Notes under the pieces: generated by a model
What the model was told of the DNA's origin: nothing
Seen by the model: only the letters and a program-made list of their open reading frames with translations
Databases searched by the model: none
From: Puccinia triticina
Lineage: Eukaryota; Basidiomycota; Pucciniomycetes; Pucciniales; Pucciniaceae
Reading direction: 5' to 3'
Length of the DNA: 64,000 nucleotides
Assembly (NCBI RefSeq): GCF_026914185.1
Contig: NC_070567.1
Coordinates: 1,633,501-1,697,500, forward strand
In this document: in pieces, positions 34,648-44,877 of the stretch
How positions within the stretch are numbered: position 1 is the stretch's first letter
How the letters are laid out: every line of letters starts with the position of its first letter
Position numbers and translations under genes: made by a program

Positions 34648-35500
34648 GAAGTGCCACAATTCACTCTATAGAAGAATTAGAGTTTTGAATGACTACAGCT
34701 GGAAACATGTTGTTGTTACTTGCCAAAGCTTAATCCCCACATACTTGCTTCAAATTTCTTCAATCACATGTTTATATAAAACTTCAAGTACATAGGCCTT
34801 GTGTGCATCATCCCTTGATTAAGATTCAAATGCTCAACTGATGAGCTTTTCTGACACAAGTGGCCCCATTAATTTCTCTGGGAGCATGAAACACAATTGG
34901 TGGCAGAACTTAGAAGTATTTACACACTCAGTTATCCAGCTTGGGATCAACAGGCCTATGGATACACCCCCAAGCTGATTGAGCAGAAAGCAGAAGAGGT
35001 TGATCTTGCACAAGGTTCAGGTGAATCAGTTTCTGTTCCATGTGGAGATAATTTTTTATGATAGAATCAATGGTGGACTGATCTGATAAATTTTTTGTTA
35101 GTGTAGCATATTGTTATTTTTTCACTGCACTACATCAATAATACTTTTATCCTTGACTTTTTGCAAATAACAATACTTTCTTTGGTTTTATTCTTTTGCA
35201 GTGAGTGTAGATAAAAGATAGCAAGTTAAGAATAACTAAATACTGTGGTGGTTAACCATCTTATCTTATCTCTGAAAATAGATGCACTAAGAGTTAGTGT
35301 ATGTATGATAGTAGATACAACAACATTTATTGCATCTCTGAGATTAACAATAGGACAAGGCAAATCCCCCATGTGATAATCACAATGGAATTTGGTAAAG
35401 AATCTGTTAATGATACGAATATCTTGTGGATGGTAAGGTTGGGGGATATCAGCTCCGGTCTCTTATGTGACACGGAGTTGATGGGATTTTGGATACACGC
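34648..35500. other. Gene-free AT-rich interval
   Basis: No gene, repeat or element boundary recognised; open frames are short and without domains. Confidence 0.4.
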
Positions 35501-36180
35501 TGTAGCGGCTAATGTAGCGGCCAGCGGAAAAAAGGCCACACTATAACCTTAAAGGCCAATGGGAATAAACCACGCCTCGACGCTGGACAGCGGAGGGGCT
35601 AGCACCCTTATATAATAAGGGGACGCGGCGAGTTTACTCGAGCCAGGCGCCGTGGCTACACAAGGAATGAGCCTCTTGTCTTCTAGGATACAGGTGTTAT
35701 AACACTCACCTGTACCTAGGGGAAAAATACACGAAGGAGGAAAAAGCTGTAAAGTAAAAAGGTTAGTAGATTATATAAAACCCCACTCACTTTATGTTTC
35801 AAAGTAAGGTTAGCAGGTTTGTATGTGTAATAATCTTAGGGGGGGAAATCTCTCCAGGGGAAAGATCCCCCCTTTTATATTACAGGATCAGCTCCCTCCT
35901 TCGAGTCAAGGTCCTGAGGGATCCTTAACTCCAAGGAGGAGTGAACACGGAATTCAGAAGGGGATTTACACAAATAGGTATGTAATCACCCTATTTGTAC
36001 ATATATTAAGCTTAATCAGGATAAATACACAGAGAGATAAGATTATCTCTCTCTGTACAAACAGATATGTAATCAATGTGAAATAAGCTTAATTACATAC
36101 TCAAAAGAGTGTGAAATATGTATTAAATACATAATAATAGTACATTGAAATAAAAGGTACATAATTAATGTAATGACAGG
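35501..36180. repeat. Hairpin-rich segment, possible solo LTR
   Basis: Starts TGTAGCGGCTAATGTAGCGG, like the TGTAGCGC start of the element B LTR. Contains at least seven separate stem-loops with unrelated stems, for example 35575-35596 (CCTC..CGCT), 35605-35621, 35641-35657, 35683-35720 (CTAGGATACAGGTG with its complement), 35893-35940, 35971-35998 (CAAATAGG/CCTATTTG) and 36031-36056 (AGAGATAA/TTATCTCT). The right boundary and a target duplication were not found. No coding capacity. Confidence 0.5.
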
Positions 36181-36252
36181 GAATTGAACTCTTGACTTTA
36201 TGTACATGAGTCAATCATTAAAGAAGTCTTTAACCATTAGGCTATAAGACAT
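36181..36252 (-). other. tRNA-like segment with A- and B-box motifs (possible SINE head)
   Basis: On the minus strand TAGCCTAATGG (36244-36234) fits the internal A box and GTTCAATTC (36189-36181) the B box, at roughly tRNA spacing, with a TTGACT..AGTCAA stem between. The acceptor and T stems do not pair well, so it is not a functional tRNA. A tRNA-derived SINE head is the likelier reading. The A box resembles TAGCCTAGTGG in the LTRs of element C. Confidence 0.3.
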
Positions 36253-36821
36253 GTACTCTGCATTGTAGACACATGGACTTAGTTTCTCAGTGTCTGACAG
36301 GGGACCTGACTGTTGATCAGAGCTAAATGCAGTAACAAATTTTTGGGCCAAGTTTCATGTATTCACATCTCATTCAAGACATTTTCTGGATGAGCACAGT
36401 TGAAGCAAGCATGAAATAATTATTGCAAATATGATTGAAATCCAGTGCAACAATGAATAGGACAGCTCAACCATGCTTATGAAAAAACATGATGATCATA
36501 GAGAAGAACAATCAAGGCTACAGTGGTCAGGAAAACATGGTCACAAGGGAAGTGGAAAGTGATCAAATTCTTGACTTGATTGGGTGTTTTAGAAAGTTAC
36601 ATGCTATGCAGTATGTCAAGTCAAGTGATCTCCATGCTGAATCTTAATGATTACTGTAAGAGGCTCCATTAACATGAAATTCAGCATTGTATTTGTTGAA
36701 GCATGGGGTGGACAAACTCCACATTTGGAGTGTGTGGTAGTCAAGAGGTGGTTTGTCAGGCTCAGTGATGCCAAGAGTATGAATACTCCTCTAGCTACGC
36801 CGGCGACAGAGCACAGTGCGA
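36253..36821. other. Gene-free interval before the element B LTR
   Basis: AT-rich DNA with no gene or clear repeat boundary. Confidence 0.4.
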
Positions 36822-37864
36822 TGTAGCGCGCAGAAAATGCGCGGTAGAAGTGCAAAGTAGCTTTGACATCTACTTCTAATGAAACCAAAAAAGAGGTTAA
36901 CAGAGGGGCCAGGGGCGCCTGGGGTGGTTTGGTGCCCTCCGCGGTTCTTACAGGGCCTGCGCACAAAATGCGCAGGGGTTTTTGTGTCCTGTGACTTCTG
37001 GGGCCCTTGGAAAGGGGGTCGTTGCGCAATAAATCTCTCCCAGGATATAGATAGGGATAGAGATCCCAATAGAAAGACAAAAAACACAAACTTACTTTTT
37101 TAAGGTAGGTTTGCGGAAAAAAGACTGGTGATTCCAAAAAACCGTAATTGGGGCTAGGTCAGAGGGCGCGCTGGTCGGATAGGACGAGGGCGGGTCTGGC
37201 GAGGCTGCGAATTGGTTATAAAGGTATCTGAGGGGCTTTCCTTCGCCTGAAGGCCCTCAATGATATATTCGAGCTACAACCGGTAGGGTTGTAGCTCTCA
37301 TTGCAAATGCTTCCTCGGTTTCTCGGCCGGAGGAAGGCGTGCTTCTGACAAGAGTGCCGGGAGTGAAGGGGAATTCTACTAGTCTCTTTACTCCCATTTG
37401 TTTTTATTTGTCATGTGATCTTTTTGCTATTCCTTGGCTCAAGGAATAGTGTGGTTTTATGTTTAATCATCGGCCGGGGGAGGAGGAGTAGTATAGTTCT
37501 GTTTCTCTCCTCCCCGGCCGAAGTATTTCTATTTCTCATGGAGACTACTCTCGGTTTAGTAGTCTCTTGAGATTGTATGGCAACCCGTTCTCTTGGCTTG
37601 AGAACGGGTTTTGAACTATTGTTCTTTCTCCTGCCGATTCTGCGGCCGGAGCTATTATCCCTACTCGTCTAAGGGATCTTGTTATTATGTATATAATTAT
37701 TTGTTGTTTTTATTCTGTGCGCGGCGCTCCACATCGCAGCTAAGTCTTTCCCAAGAAAGAAGTTTACTTGTAAGCGGCGCTCTGCGCCACTATTAGTACA
37801 TACAATTGTTGTAATGTTACAATAGTTAGCCGGGCTCTAAATTATTATAGTAGCCCGGCTGACA
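36822..37864 (-). repeat. 3' LTR of element B, packed with stem-loops
   Basis: Right end is firm: ..GCCCGGCTGACA at 37864 is followed by the purine tract of element B (complement of TTCCCTCTCACC), and GGCTGACA is also the LTR end of element A. The left end at TGTAGCGCGC (36822) is tentative. The block consists of consecutive stem-loops, including 37271-37297 (GAGCTACAACC), 37427-37449 (CTATTCCTTG), 37470-37521 (TCGGCCGGGGGAGGAG), 37534-37572 (GAGACTACT), 37582-37610 (AACCCGTTCTC) and 37828-37859 (AGCCGGGCT). No matching LTR was found at the other end of B. Confidence 0.6.
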
Positions 37865-37904
37865 TTCCCTCTCACCAAGATAAGTTACTTGTAACTTAGC
37901 TGAG

Positions 37905-38833
37905 CTATTTACGCTTAGAAACTCTGTAGTTGCGTAGTTGAATTGCTCCATCCGGGATATTATTCTTGGGTAGCCATTCATCTTTATCTGCTGACTGGTT
38001 TCTGTATCTTACTAGGTATAACCTCGTATCTTTACCTAAAACTCTCTCTTTTTTATCTTTGAGGATCTTATGTACTTAGTTGCTCCTTTGTAGGTGGCTC
38101 TTCTATTGGTACGGGCAAAGGTTTGGGGACCGGCTCATTTTCTCTGTGAACATATCTTTTTATTAGGCTCACCGCAAATACGGGATGTTTCCTGCTGAAT
38201 TCCTCTGTAAGAATCACTTCCACTGCATTTTTACCGTGTAAGTTTTTGATTACAAATGGTCCTACAAAGGCGGGTTTGAGTTTTCTAAAACCGCCCAAAT
38301 TGTTAAAATTTACTGTAGAAAGAATTACTTTTTCTCCTATACGGAATTCTGGTTCTTTATGACTCTTGTCCCAACGCATCTTACTGTACTCAGCCGCTTC
38401 TTGAACGCATTTAGCAGCATGTTTATTTGCGGCTTCTAGCATCTGTTTAAAGTCTAAAGCTGTAGGATGTGCTAGTGGCAATTTATCATTGAGAGTGTCT
38501 TTAGGTAGTCTGGGATTCCAACCCCTTTCTAAGATATACGGCGCTTCCTTAGTAGTAGAGTGCTTGCTACTCTTGTAGGCCATTTCTAGGGCAGGGAGTA
38601 GATTAACCCAGTCATGTGTATACCCGTCACTATTTTTAAATTCCAGCCCAAAGGCGCAAAATCTTTGTAGAAGATCTTCCAGTGTCTGGATCATTCTTTC
38701 TGCTAGGCCATCCGTTTGTGGATGATACGCAGTTGAGAAGGCTAATTTGGTACCCAGCATATTGTGAAGATTTCTCCAAAATTCTGACGTAAATTTTGGA
38801 TCTCTGTCACTGATAATAATTTTTGGGATACCC
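37905..38833 (-). pseudogene. Element B integrase core, C-terminal domain and chromodomain
   Basis: Reads from [14 protein letters not shown] (second catalytic Asp) and DGLAERM (catalytic Glu) through the integrase C-terminal region to a stop at 38068. A frameshift of one base follows, after which the chromodomain is readable (YLVRYRNQSADKDEWL) to a TAG at 37905. Its 5' continuation lies at 53645 upward on the far side of element C; the split is exactly at the ACGT target duplication, after RIMADV. Confidence 0.85.
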
Positions 38834-38837
38834 ACGT

Positions 38838-40010
38838 TGTGAGAACTCCTTTTGGGACGGGTGGCAGTTCTGCGAGGGGGAAATAGCAGTTATAATATTT
38901 CAAGTATGTATGAAGCTTTTACAACTGTTACGGGTGGTTTGAAAGACCTGCCCCTCTATAATACTACACAAGAGTTATCACAACACATTTATTTTTATTG
39001 TTGTGGCAAACTAATGATAGAGATAACTATATGTAGCAGTCTCTAATCAAACCTAGATCAAACTTGAATTCAGCGGAAATGTTGAGTGGATACGGGGAAA
39101 TGGAGTTGGTGGTGGAAATCAGTAGGAACGTAAGATATGTTTTATATGGTTTATATGTTTATTGAGTGAGAGAAGTATGTGCTGAGATATAGAATGTTGC
39201 GAAAAAAAAGACTAATGGAAGATGTGAACTATTCAAAGTGTCTTTTGCCCTCCTCCTTAACCTTCAGTTAAGAGTACAATGGGTTAAGATCACTTTGACT
39301 TGTTAAGAGCACAAGTGGTGATGCTTGCTACTTGACTACTTATATATCCTCTGAGGTATGAAAGATGTTGATGGGCAACTTGATTGAGATCACACTAGTG
39401 GATTTATGTTGATTTTAGCTTTTAGCTTCTGAGTGAGATGTGTGTTCTGATTAGGATTGCCTGAGTGGCATCCCCCACTGAGGAGGGAAGACATGCTCCT
39501 TATATAGTAAAATGTGAGGGATTTTTGCTGGTGGGGAAGTCAGTTGAGGGATTTATGCTGGTGTGACTTCTCCTGTGAGGGATTTTTGCTGCATGGAAGC
39601 TTCCATTGAGGGATTTTTGCTGCATGGAAGCTTCCGTTGAGGGAATTTAGCTAGTGAGCCTTCTGATAAACGTGTGATCCAACATGTGACTGATGATGTC
39701 ATGCGAACATACAGGGGTACGTGTGTGCACCTGTATAAACTACACCCTAACTATGTACTTGTACCTGATTCTATACTATGTACTACCAAGTATAATTCTA
39801 TAGTATTTAATTGAGTTATGTCACAAACAGTTTAATCCAAATAACTTTTGACTGAGTGGAGCTAGCCTAGTGGTTCAAGTGAGTGACTAGGGTTTAAATG
39901 ACCTGTAGAATCTAATCATGCAATAATACATCCAAGAATATGCCTCCTTCTCATACAGTGAACCAAGACTTTATGCAATTTGATACTTGAAACAGATTTG
40001 GCACACCACA
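38838..40010 (-). repeat. 3' LTR of element C (1173 bp)
   Basis: Contains five spaced copies of a TGAGGGATTTTTGCTG-type motif (39509-39655) and a tRNA-like patch at 39863-39904 (A-box TAGCCTAGTGG, B-box-like GGTTTAAATG). About four substitutions separate it from the 5' LTR. Confidence 0.94.
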
Positions 40011-40540
40011 TCCACCCCCAACTTAATGCTGTCCGCAGCATTCCTGTTTCAAGTATCAAAAGCAAGAAAGGGTACAAAAGAAACAAAGAGTAAAAAAAAA
40101 TCTACATCTACTTCAAAGTTCCTAGACATAAACCAGCACTTCTATCTTTCCTTTTAACACTGGAATCAAGTCCTGCACAATATCCATAACCAGTAGCTCA
40201 AACACTTAACACTTCTAACTTTGTAGATATATCTAATCCAATAGTTATATCCATTTACCCAATATCTCTAACCTAAACTCTAAACTCCAAAACTAATCCT
40301 CATATATTGTAGCTACTAGTGTATGAACCTTGCTTAAACTTCCCTTCCTTGTCAAATGAAAGTCTATCCGTCCCATGATATGTCTTCAGTCCTTATCCAT
40401 GATACAGATCTTTACTTCTGTCTCCCGACTTTTCATTGCCTATTTTGATTTACTGTTGAGATTATTTATACTCTATGATTTCTGCTTAGATTCTCTTTAA
40501 TTTTTTTTTTTTTTTTTTTTTTTTTGAATGTACACTTAAT

Positions 40541-41450
40541 CTATTCTTCCCTGTCTTCTGCATTTTCAATGTTCTCCTCCTCCTCTTCTTCTTCTTCTTC
40601 TTCTTCTTCTTCTTCTATAGTGTCTTCTTCTTCATACAGCTCTCCTCGTGGATAAAACTTCTTCACCTGATTAGCAGCATATCTTCGTGCCAGCTTGGTC
40701 CCATCAAGTTCTTCAAGCTCGTAGGGCCCGTTCATTATCTGCTCTATTACCCTATAAGGTCCATTCCACCTGGGTTTGAACAGCAAACCCCACTGATTTT
40801 CCAAAGCTTTATTATACACTAAGACCATATCCCCCGGTTTAAGCGGTTCCCTTCTTCGATGTGCAAGTCTGCGGTCCCAGTATTTCACGGAATCTCTTCT
40901 AGCTTTTTCCAATGTTTCCTTGGCTTTCAGGATACTCTCATCTCTCTGAGCTAATTGATCTGCTCTTATATGAAGTAAGTCTGCTGTAGTTTTGATCTCT
41001 GTCCAATCCACACTGAGGTAGGTCTTAAGCTCCATATCCACTGGCAAGACTGCTGGCTGTCCAAATTGTAGTTCAAATGGGGTGTATCCAGTTGACCTCT
41101 TGGTTGAAATTCTATCAGCTAAAGTTACTAAGGGTAAGTATTCTTTCCATTTCCGGCCGTCTTCTCCACACATTTTTATTAGTGCATCTTTTATTTCTTT
41201 ATGTCCTCGCTCCACCATCCCTTGAGCTTCTGGGTAATAAGGGGTCACAACTCTAAGCTTTATTCCAGTTTTCTTCATAGCCAACTGTAATTCTTTCTTA
41301 AATTCTGCCCCTCCATCAACGGTAACTTCCTTTGGTATTCCATACCGACACACCCACTCGGATACAAACCATTCTGCAATTGTTTTTGATTTGAGATTTG
41401 TTAGACCCACGGTTTCTGCCCATCCGGAGAAATCTTCTCTTGCAACTACA
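40541..41450 (-). pseudogene. Element C integrase core and C-terminal domain
   Basis: Continues the pol frame after an in-frame TAA (41455-41453). IVVAREDFSGW opens the core, with Asp in TVDGGAEF and Glu in EAQGMVERGHKE. A C-terminal domain with GDMVLVYNK and WNGPYRV follows, then an acidic tail of Glu encoded by a CTT repeat at 40580-40615. There is no chromodomain, unlike elements A and B. Only the single stop separates it from the upstream pol part. Confidence 0.85.
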
Positions 41451-41452
41451 AT

Positions 41453-43687
41453 TTATTTCCATTTACCAGCTTTGACATGTACTGCATCCATGCTTACTCT
41501 TTGGAACAAAGTTGAGGGGGCAGTAGATTTTCCTTCTTCCTTAGGTAAATCCTTGCTCCTCTTTTGACAGGATTCACATGATTGAACCCATTTCCTGGCC
41601 ATCTTCTTCATTCCTTCCCACCAAAACCTTTCTCTCACTCTTCTGTAGGTTTCCAATACACCTCTATGCCCTAAGTCTTCATGTAAAGATTTTAGGACCT
41701 GAACCTGAATATGTGGATTTGAGACCACTATTTGATTGTAAGGTATCCGCCTCCTTTTTAGTTGACCCCCTTCCACAAAGAACATCACAGACCTACGCTT
41801 TATTTTGATGAATTCATTGTCTTCACAAATGGTGGGTCTTTTCCAAGTAGTCAAATATTCCTCCATTTTCCGCCAAAATTTTGTTTGTGTGTTGGCCTCT
41901 ATTTCCACCCCAATAGTCGTCAGATTAATCTCCTTAGCTCCAAAGCCTGGATGAGGGGTTACCCAAGGTTCTTCTTCGTCAAATTCCTTCAATTCTTCAT
42001 CATCATCTGGGGGCCTTCTTGACAAGCTATCTGGCATTGTAAATGTCTTCCCTGGTTTATGTACTAAATCAAACAAAAATAGTTGAATAAATGCAACCCA
42101 TCTTGTCATAGGTGCCGCAGGAAGACTTGGAGTATTGATCATTTCTATAAGTGCCTTTGCATCAACTTGAAGCTCAAAATGTTGTCCCCAAAGGATAGTC
42201 TGTAATTTCTTTAGAATTTTTGCCACACCACACAACTCCAATTTTGCTTGGGAGTAATCTGATTCTCTTCTGGAAAAGCCTACTGATTCATAAATTACTG
42301 GTCTGTAAGTTTTCTCTTTGTCTTCTTGCATGAGAACTGCTCCTGCTGCAATGTAACTGGAATCTACCGCCAATGTTACTCTTCCTGCCCCCTCCCCATA
42401 TTCCAAATTCTTTAATATGATTTCCTCCCCAACAATTTTCTTCAACTCTTCAAAGGCATTTTGACATTTATTGTCCCATTCAAATTCCACGTCATCCCTG
42501 GTAAGTCTTCTGAGTGATGCAGCTATGGTTGAAAAATTTCTGATGAACATTCTAACATAAACACAGAGACCTAAGAAGCTACGGATGTCCTTTTTACTCC
42601 TAGGTATTGGCCAGCTTTGTATCTTGTTGACCTTCTGAGCTGACATGATTCTACCCTCCTGCGAAACAACGTGTCCTACTATGTCCAAAGCTGGAACACA
42701 GCAAGCAAACTTTTCTCCTGATATGGTGAGCCCTGCTTCTTCTATTCTAAATAAAATTCTCTCTAAGGTAATAGCATATTCCCAGACAAATCTCCATATT
42801 CCCGGGTTCTCCTTCAAAGTCTCATTATTGTAGGTTGACTTTGGTCCCTTAATCCCTCCATCATCAATAAAGATCCCCACATGATCCGGTATCTCTTGCT
42901 GAAGGATCCAGGTCATCTGAGCTTGGTAAACTGCTACCAAATTAGTTGCACCCTGTGGAAGTCGGGTTAATTGTAGTCTGCCAAGGACTGTCTCAAAAGT
43001 TGTAAGTGGCCGAGATGTGGGATCAAGTTCTCTTTCATCGTAGCCACCCATTATATCCCCTAGGCCGTAACATGCTCTTCCTGAAAAAGAGTCAACAAAC
43101 TCTTCAATCTTCGGGGGTAGCCCCGCATCTTTTATTGTTACTTTATTCAAGACTTGAAGGTCATGAACTATCCTGAGCTTCCCATTTGACTTGGTAACAC
43201 AAAAAACTGGACTAGAATAGCTAGATGTGGATTGCTCATATAGTCCAGTTTTTATTCTCCTTCTTACTAATTCTACAAACTGTGGCAGAATAGGTTTTGG
43301 AATTGGTATTGGCTTCTTTTGCCATGGCTCATGCGCTACAACTGGGATTTTGTATGGCTGGCCGTATGAATGGTGCAATAGGCCTCTTTCTTCCTCATCA
43401 AATGCCACTGACTTTTCGCGTATCACAATGACGTGTTTTAAGAGATTTAATTCTTGCTCAGAAAGCCACTTGGGTGGTCCAAAATTCACCGCTTTCAACC
43501 TTTCATGAGTAATCCTGGCAGTAGGAATAAACTCAGGTGGATGAGGTGTGAGAGGTGTTTTGTAAGGATCCCTTGACAAGAGTGGGCGCTGAAGCGGGGG
43601 ATTTATGTCTTGAGGCATGGGATGGTTAATTGGTCTGATTTTCTTATCCACCGTTTTGTACTTCGCTGCTAGAACTGATTTTGCCAT
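41453..43687 (-). CDS. Element C pol: reverse transcriptase, RNase H, integrase zinc domain
   Basis: A 744-residue frame. RT blocks run from VKPVNHP-like N-terminal sequence through SSPVFCVTKSNGKLRIVHDL and LPQGATN to the catalytic GIFIDDGGIKG (Phe in place of Tyr in the YxDD box, seen in a basidiomycete gypsy clade). RNase H begins LAVDSSYIAAGAVLMQ. The integrase zinc site HEDLGHRG..CESCQKR closes the frame. A TAA after KAGKWK stops it before the core, which continues in frame at 41450. Translation start is unclear; the ATG precedes AKSVLAAKYK. Confidence 0.88.
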   Translation of the reverse strand: MAKSVLAAKYKTVDKKIRPINHPMPQDINPPLQRPLLSRDPYKTPLTPHPPEFIPTARITHERLKAVNFGPPKWLSEQELNLLKHVIVIREKSVAFDEEERGLLHHSYGQPYKIPVVAHEPWQKKPIPIPKPILPQFVELVRRRIKTGLYEQSTSSYSSPVFCVTKSNGKLRIVHDLQVLNKVTIKDAGLPPKIEEFVDSFSGRACYGLGDIMGGYDERELDPTSRPLTTFETVLGRLQLTRLPQGATNLVAVYQAQMTWILQQEIPDHVGIFIDDGGIKGPKSTYNNETLKENPGIWRFVWEYAITLERILFRIEEAGLTISGEKFACCVPALDIVGHVVSQEGRIMSAQKVNKIQSWPIPRSKKDIRSFLGLCVYVRMFIRNFSTIAASLRRLTRDDVEFEWDNKCQNAFEELKKIVGEEIILKNLEYGEGAGRVTLAVDSSYIAAGAVLMQEDKEKTYRPVIYESVGFSRRESDYSQAKLELCGVAKILKKLQTILWGQHFELQVDAKALIEMINTPSLPAAPMTRWVAFIQLFLFDLVHKPGKTFTMPDSLSRRPPDDDEELKEFDEEEPWVTPHPGFGAKEINLTTIGVEIEANTQTKFWRKMEEYLTTWKRPTICEDNEFIKIKRRSVMFFVEGGQLKRRRIPYNQIVVSNPHIQVQVLKSLHEDLGHRGVLETYRRVRERFWWEGMKKMARKWVQSCESCQKRSKDLPKEEGKSTAPSTLFQRVSMDAVHVKAGKWK

Positions 43688-43689
43688 GG

Positions 43690-44818
43690 TTTGAAAAGAT
43701 TTTTGTAGTTTCTCAGTCTGTTTAGGACTTGCCGCAGTTTAAGGTCATACAGGACCAACTAAATCCCAGTGATTTTTTTTTTGTATGGGTATACTTGACT
43801 TTTAATCCTGCCCTCCATTTGTTCCCTATTCCCTTCTGATCTGTTTACCCCCATAGCTTATTTCAAGTAAACCCATAAGTGTCTTATAGTGGTTATATTG
43901 GGTTCTTATGTACATAGTCTGGTACAGATGTGTCCGAAAGAAACTGCTGTACTAGGGTGCGCTTATGTAGATATATGCACTTGAGTGTAAACTTGCATGC
44001 GGGTTCTTCGAACTCGAGCAGCCGAGCTGACCCTTGTAATCAAGAGCATGCCGGTGTACCAGCCACCGACGCATTGATTCACGGCCTCGTAAGTCCCATA
44101 AGTCTCGTCATCTCCCCAAAATCTCTGCGTGCGGTTAATGCAGTATAGCCTAGACACGCTGCCGACTGACTGGAGCAATTGCTTTACTTCTATGAACATC
44201 TCTTCTGTAGACGCCTCACAGAATGCCGCTTCTATGGACGCCACTAATTGTAGTTCGTGATCTTTCCTGTACTTCATTCGCCGCCAGCTCCATTACTTTC
44301 AAAAAGGTGATCTTTCCGGACTATCGCCGCTTCAGTTCCTCTCTCCCTGCTCGTCACCTTCGCCAATTCGCCGGTCGCCGTTCAGAATAATGATGGGCTC
44401 CAAAGTACGTACATACTCGCCACAATTTTCTTCCTCCCTGTACGTGAAACTCTAATTGACCCTCTTTCCGCCTCCTGAGGTACATATGCTGTTGTCCAGT
44501 GTGTATGCGACTGGGCTGAATGCATCCCACAAAAAAAATGATCTGCCGACGCCGTTGCCGCCTCCGTTCCCCCTCCAAACGCCGATCCGACTCCAAAGTT
44601 TTAAGGTTATTGGCTTCGCCATATGACGAATGCAAGCTGATGTGTTTTGCCTTCATTCCCTTCATTTACTTATGCTTCAGAAAAGAATAAGCCGTGCCGG
44701 TGGTGCCAACAATGGATACAGAAGACCTTATTGAGTCCGCTTCTATCGTGCGAATAACTTGAAGCACCTTTGCTGCTGACTGGTTCTTCTTCTTTTTTTT
44801 TTACAGATCAGTCTTGTC
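43690..44818. other. Element C segment between pol and the antisense gene
   Basis: About 1.1 kb unique to element C, outside the usual gag-pol plan. Two minus-strand open frames (44665-44354, Arg/Lys-rich; 44277-43963) have no recognised domain. The right part is presumably the promoter of the plus-strand gene. Confidence 0.45.
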
Positions 44819-44826
44819 TATAAAAG
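44819..44826 (+). promoter_or_regulatory. TATA box of the antisense gene
   Basis: TATAAAAG 59 bp before the ATG at 44878, followed by a C/T-rich leader. It is the best TATA box in the window and points opposite to element C transcription. Confidence 0.65.
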
Positions 44827-44877
44827 GGTGAGCTTTCCTCTCACTTTCCTCTTCGTTTTCCAGCATCATTTCCCGTC

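Noticed and set aside
36181..36252. A functional tRNA gene
   Set aside because: A- and B-box matches exist, but the acceptor and T stems do not pair, so only a tRNA-like call is kept.
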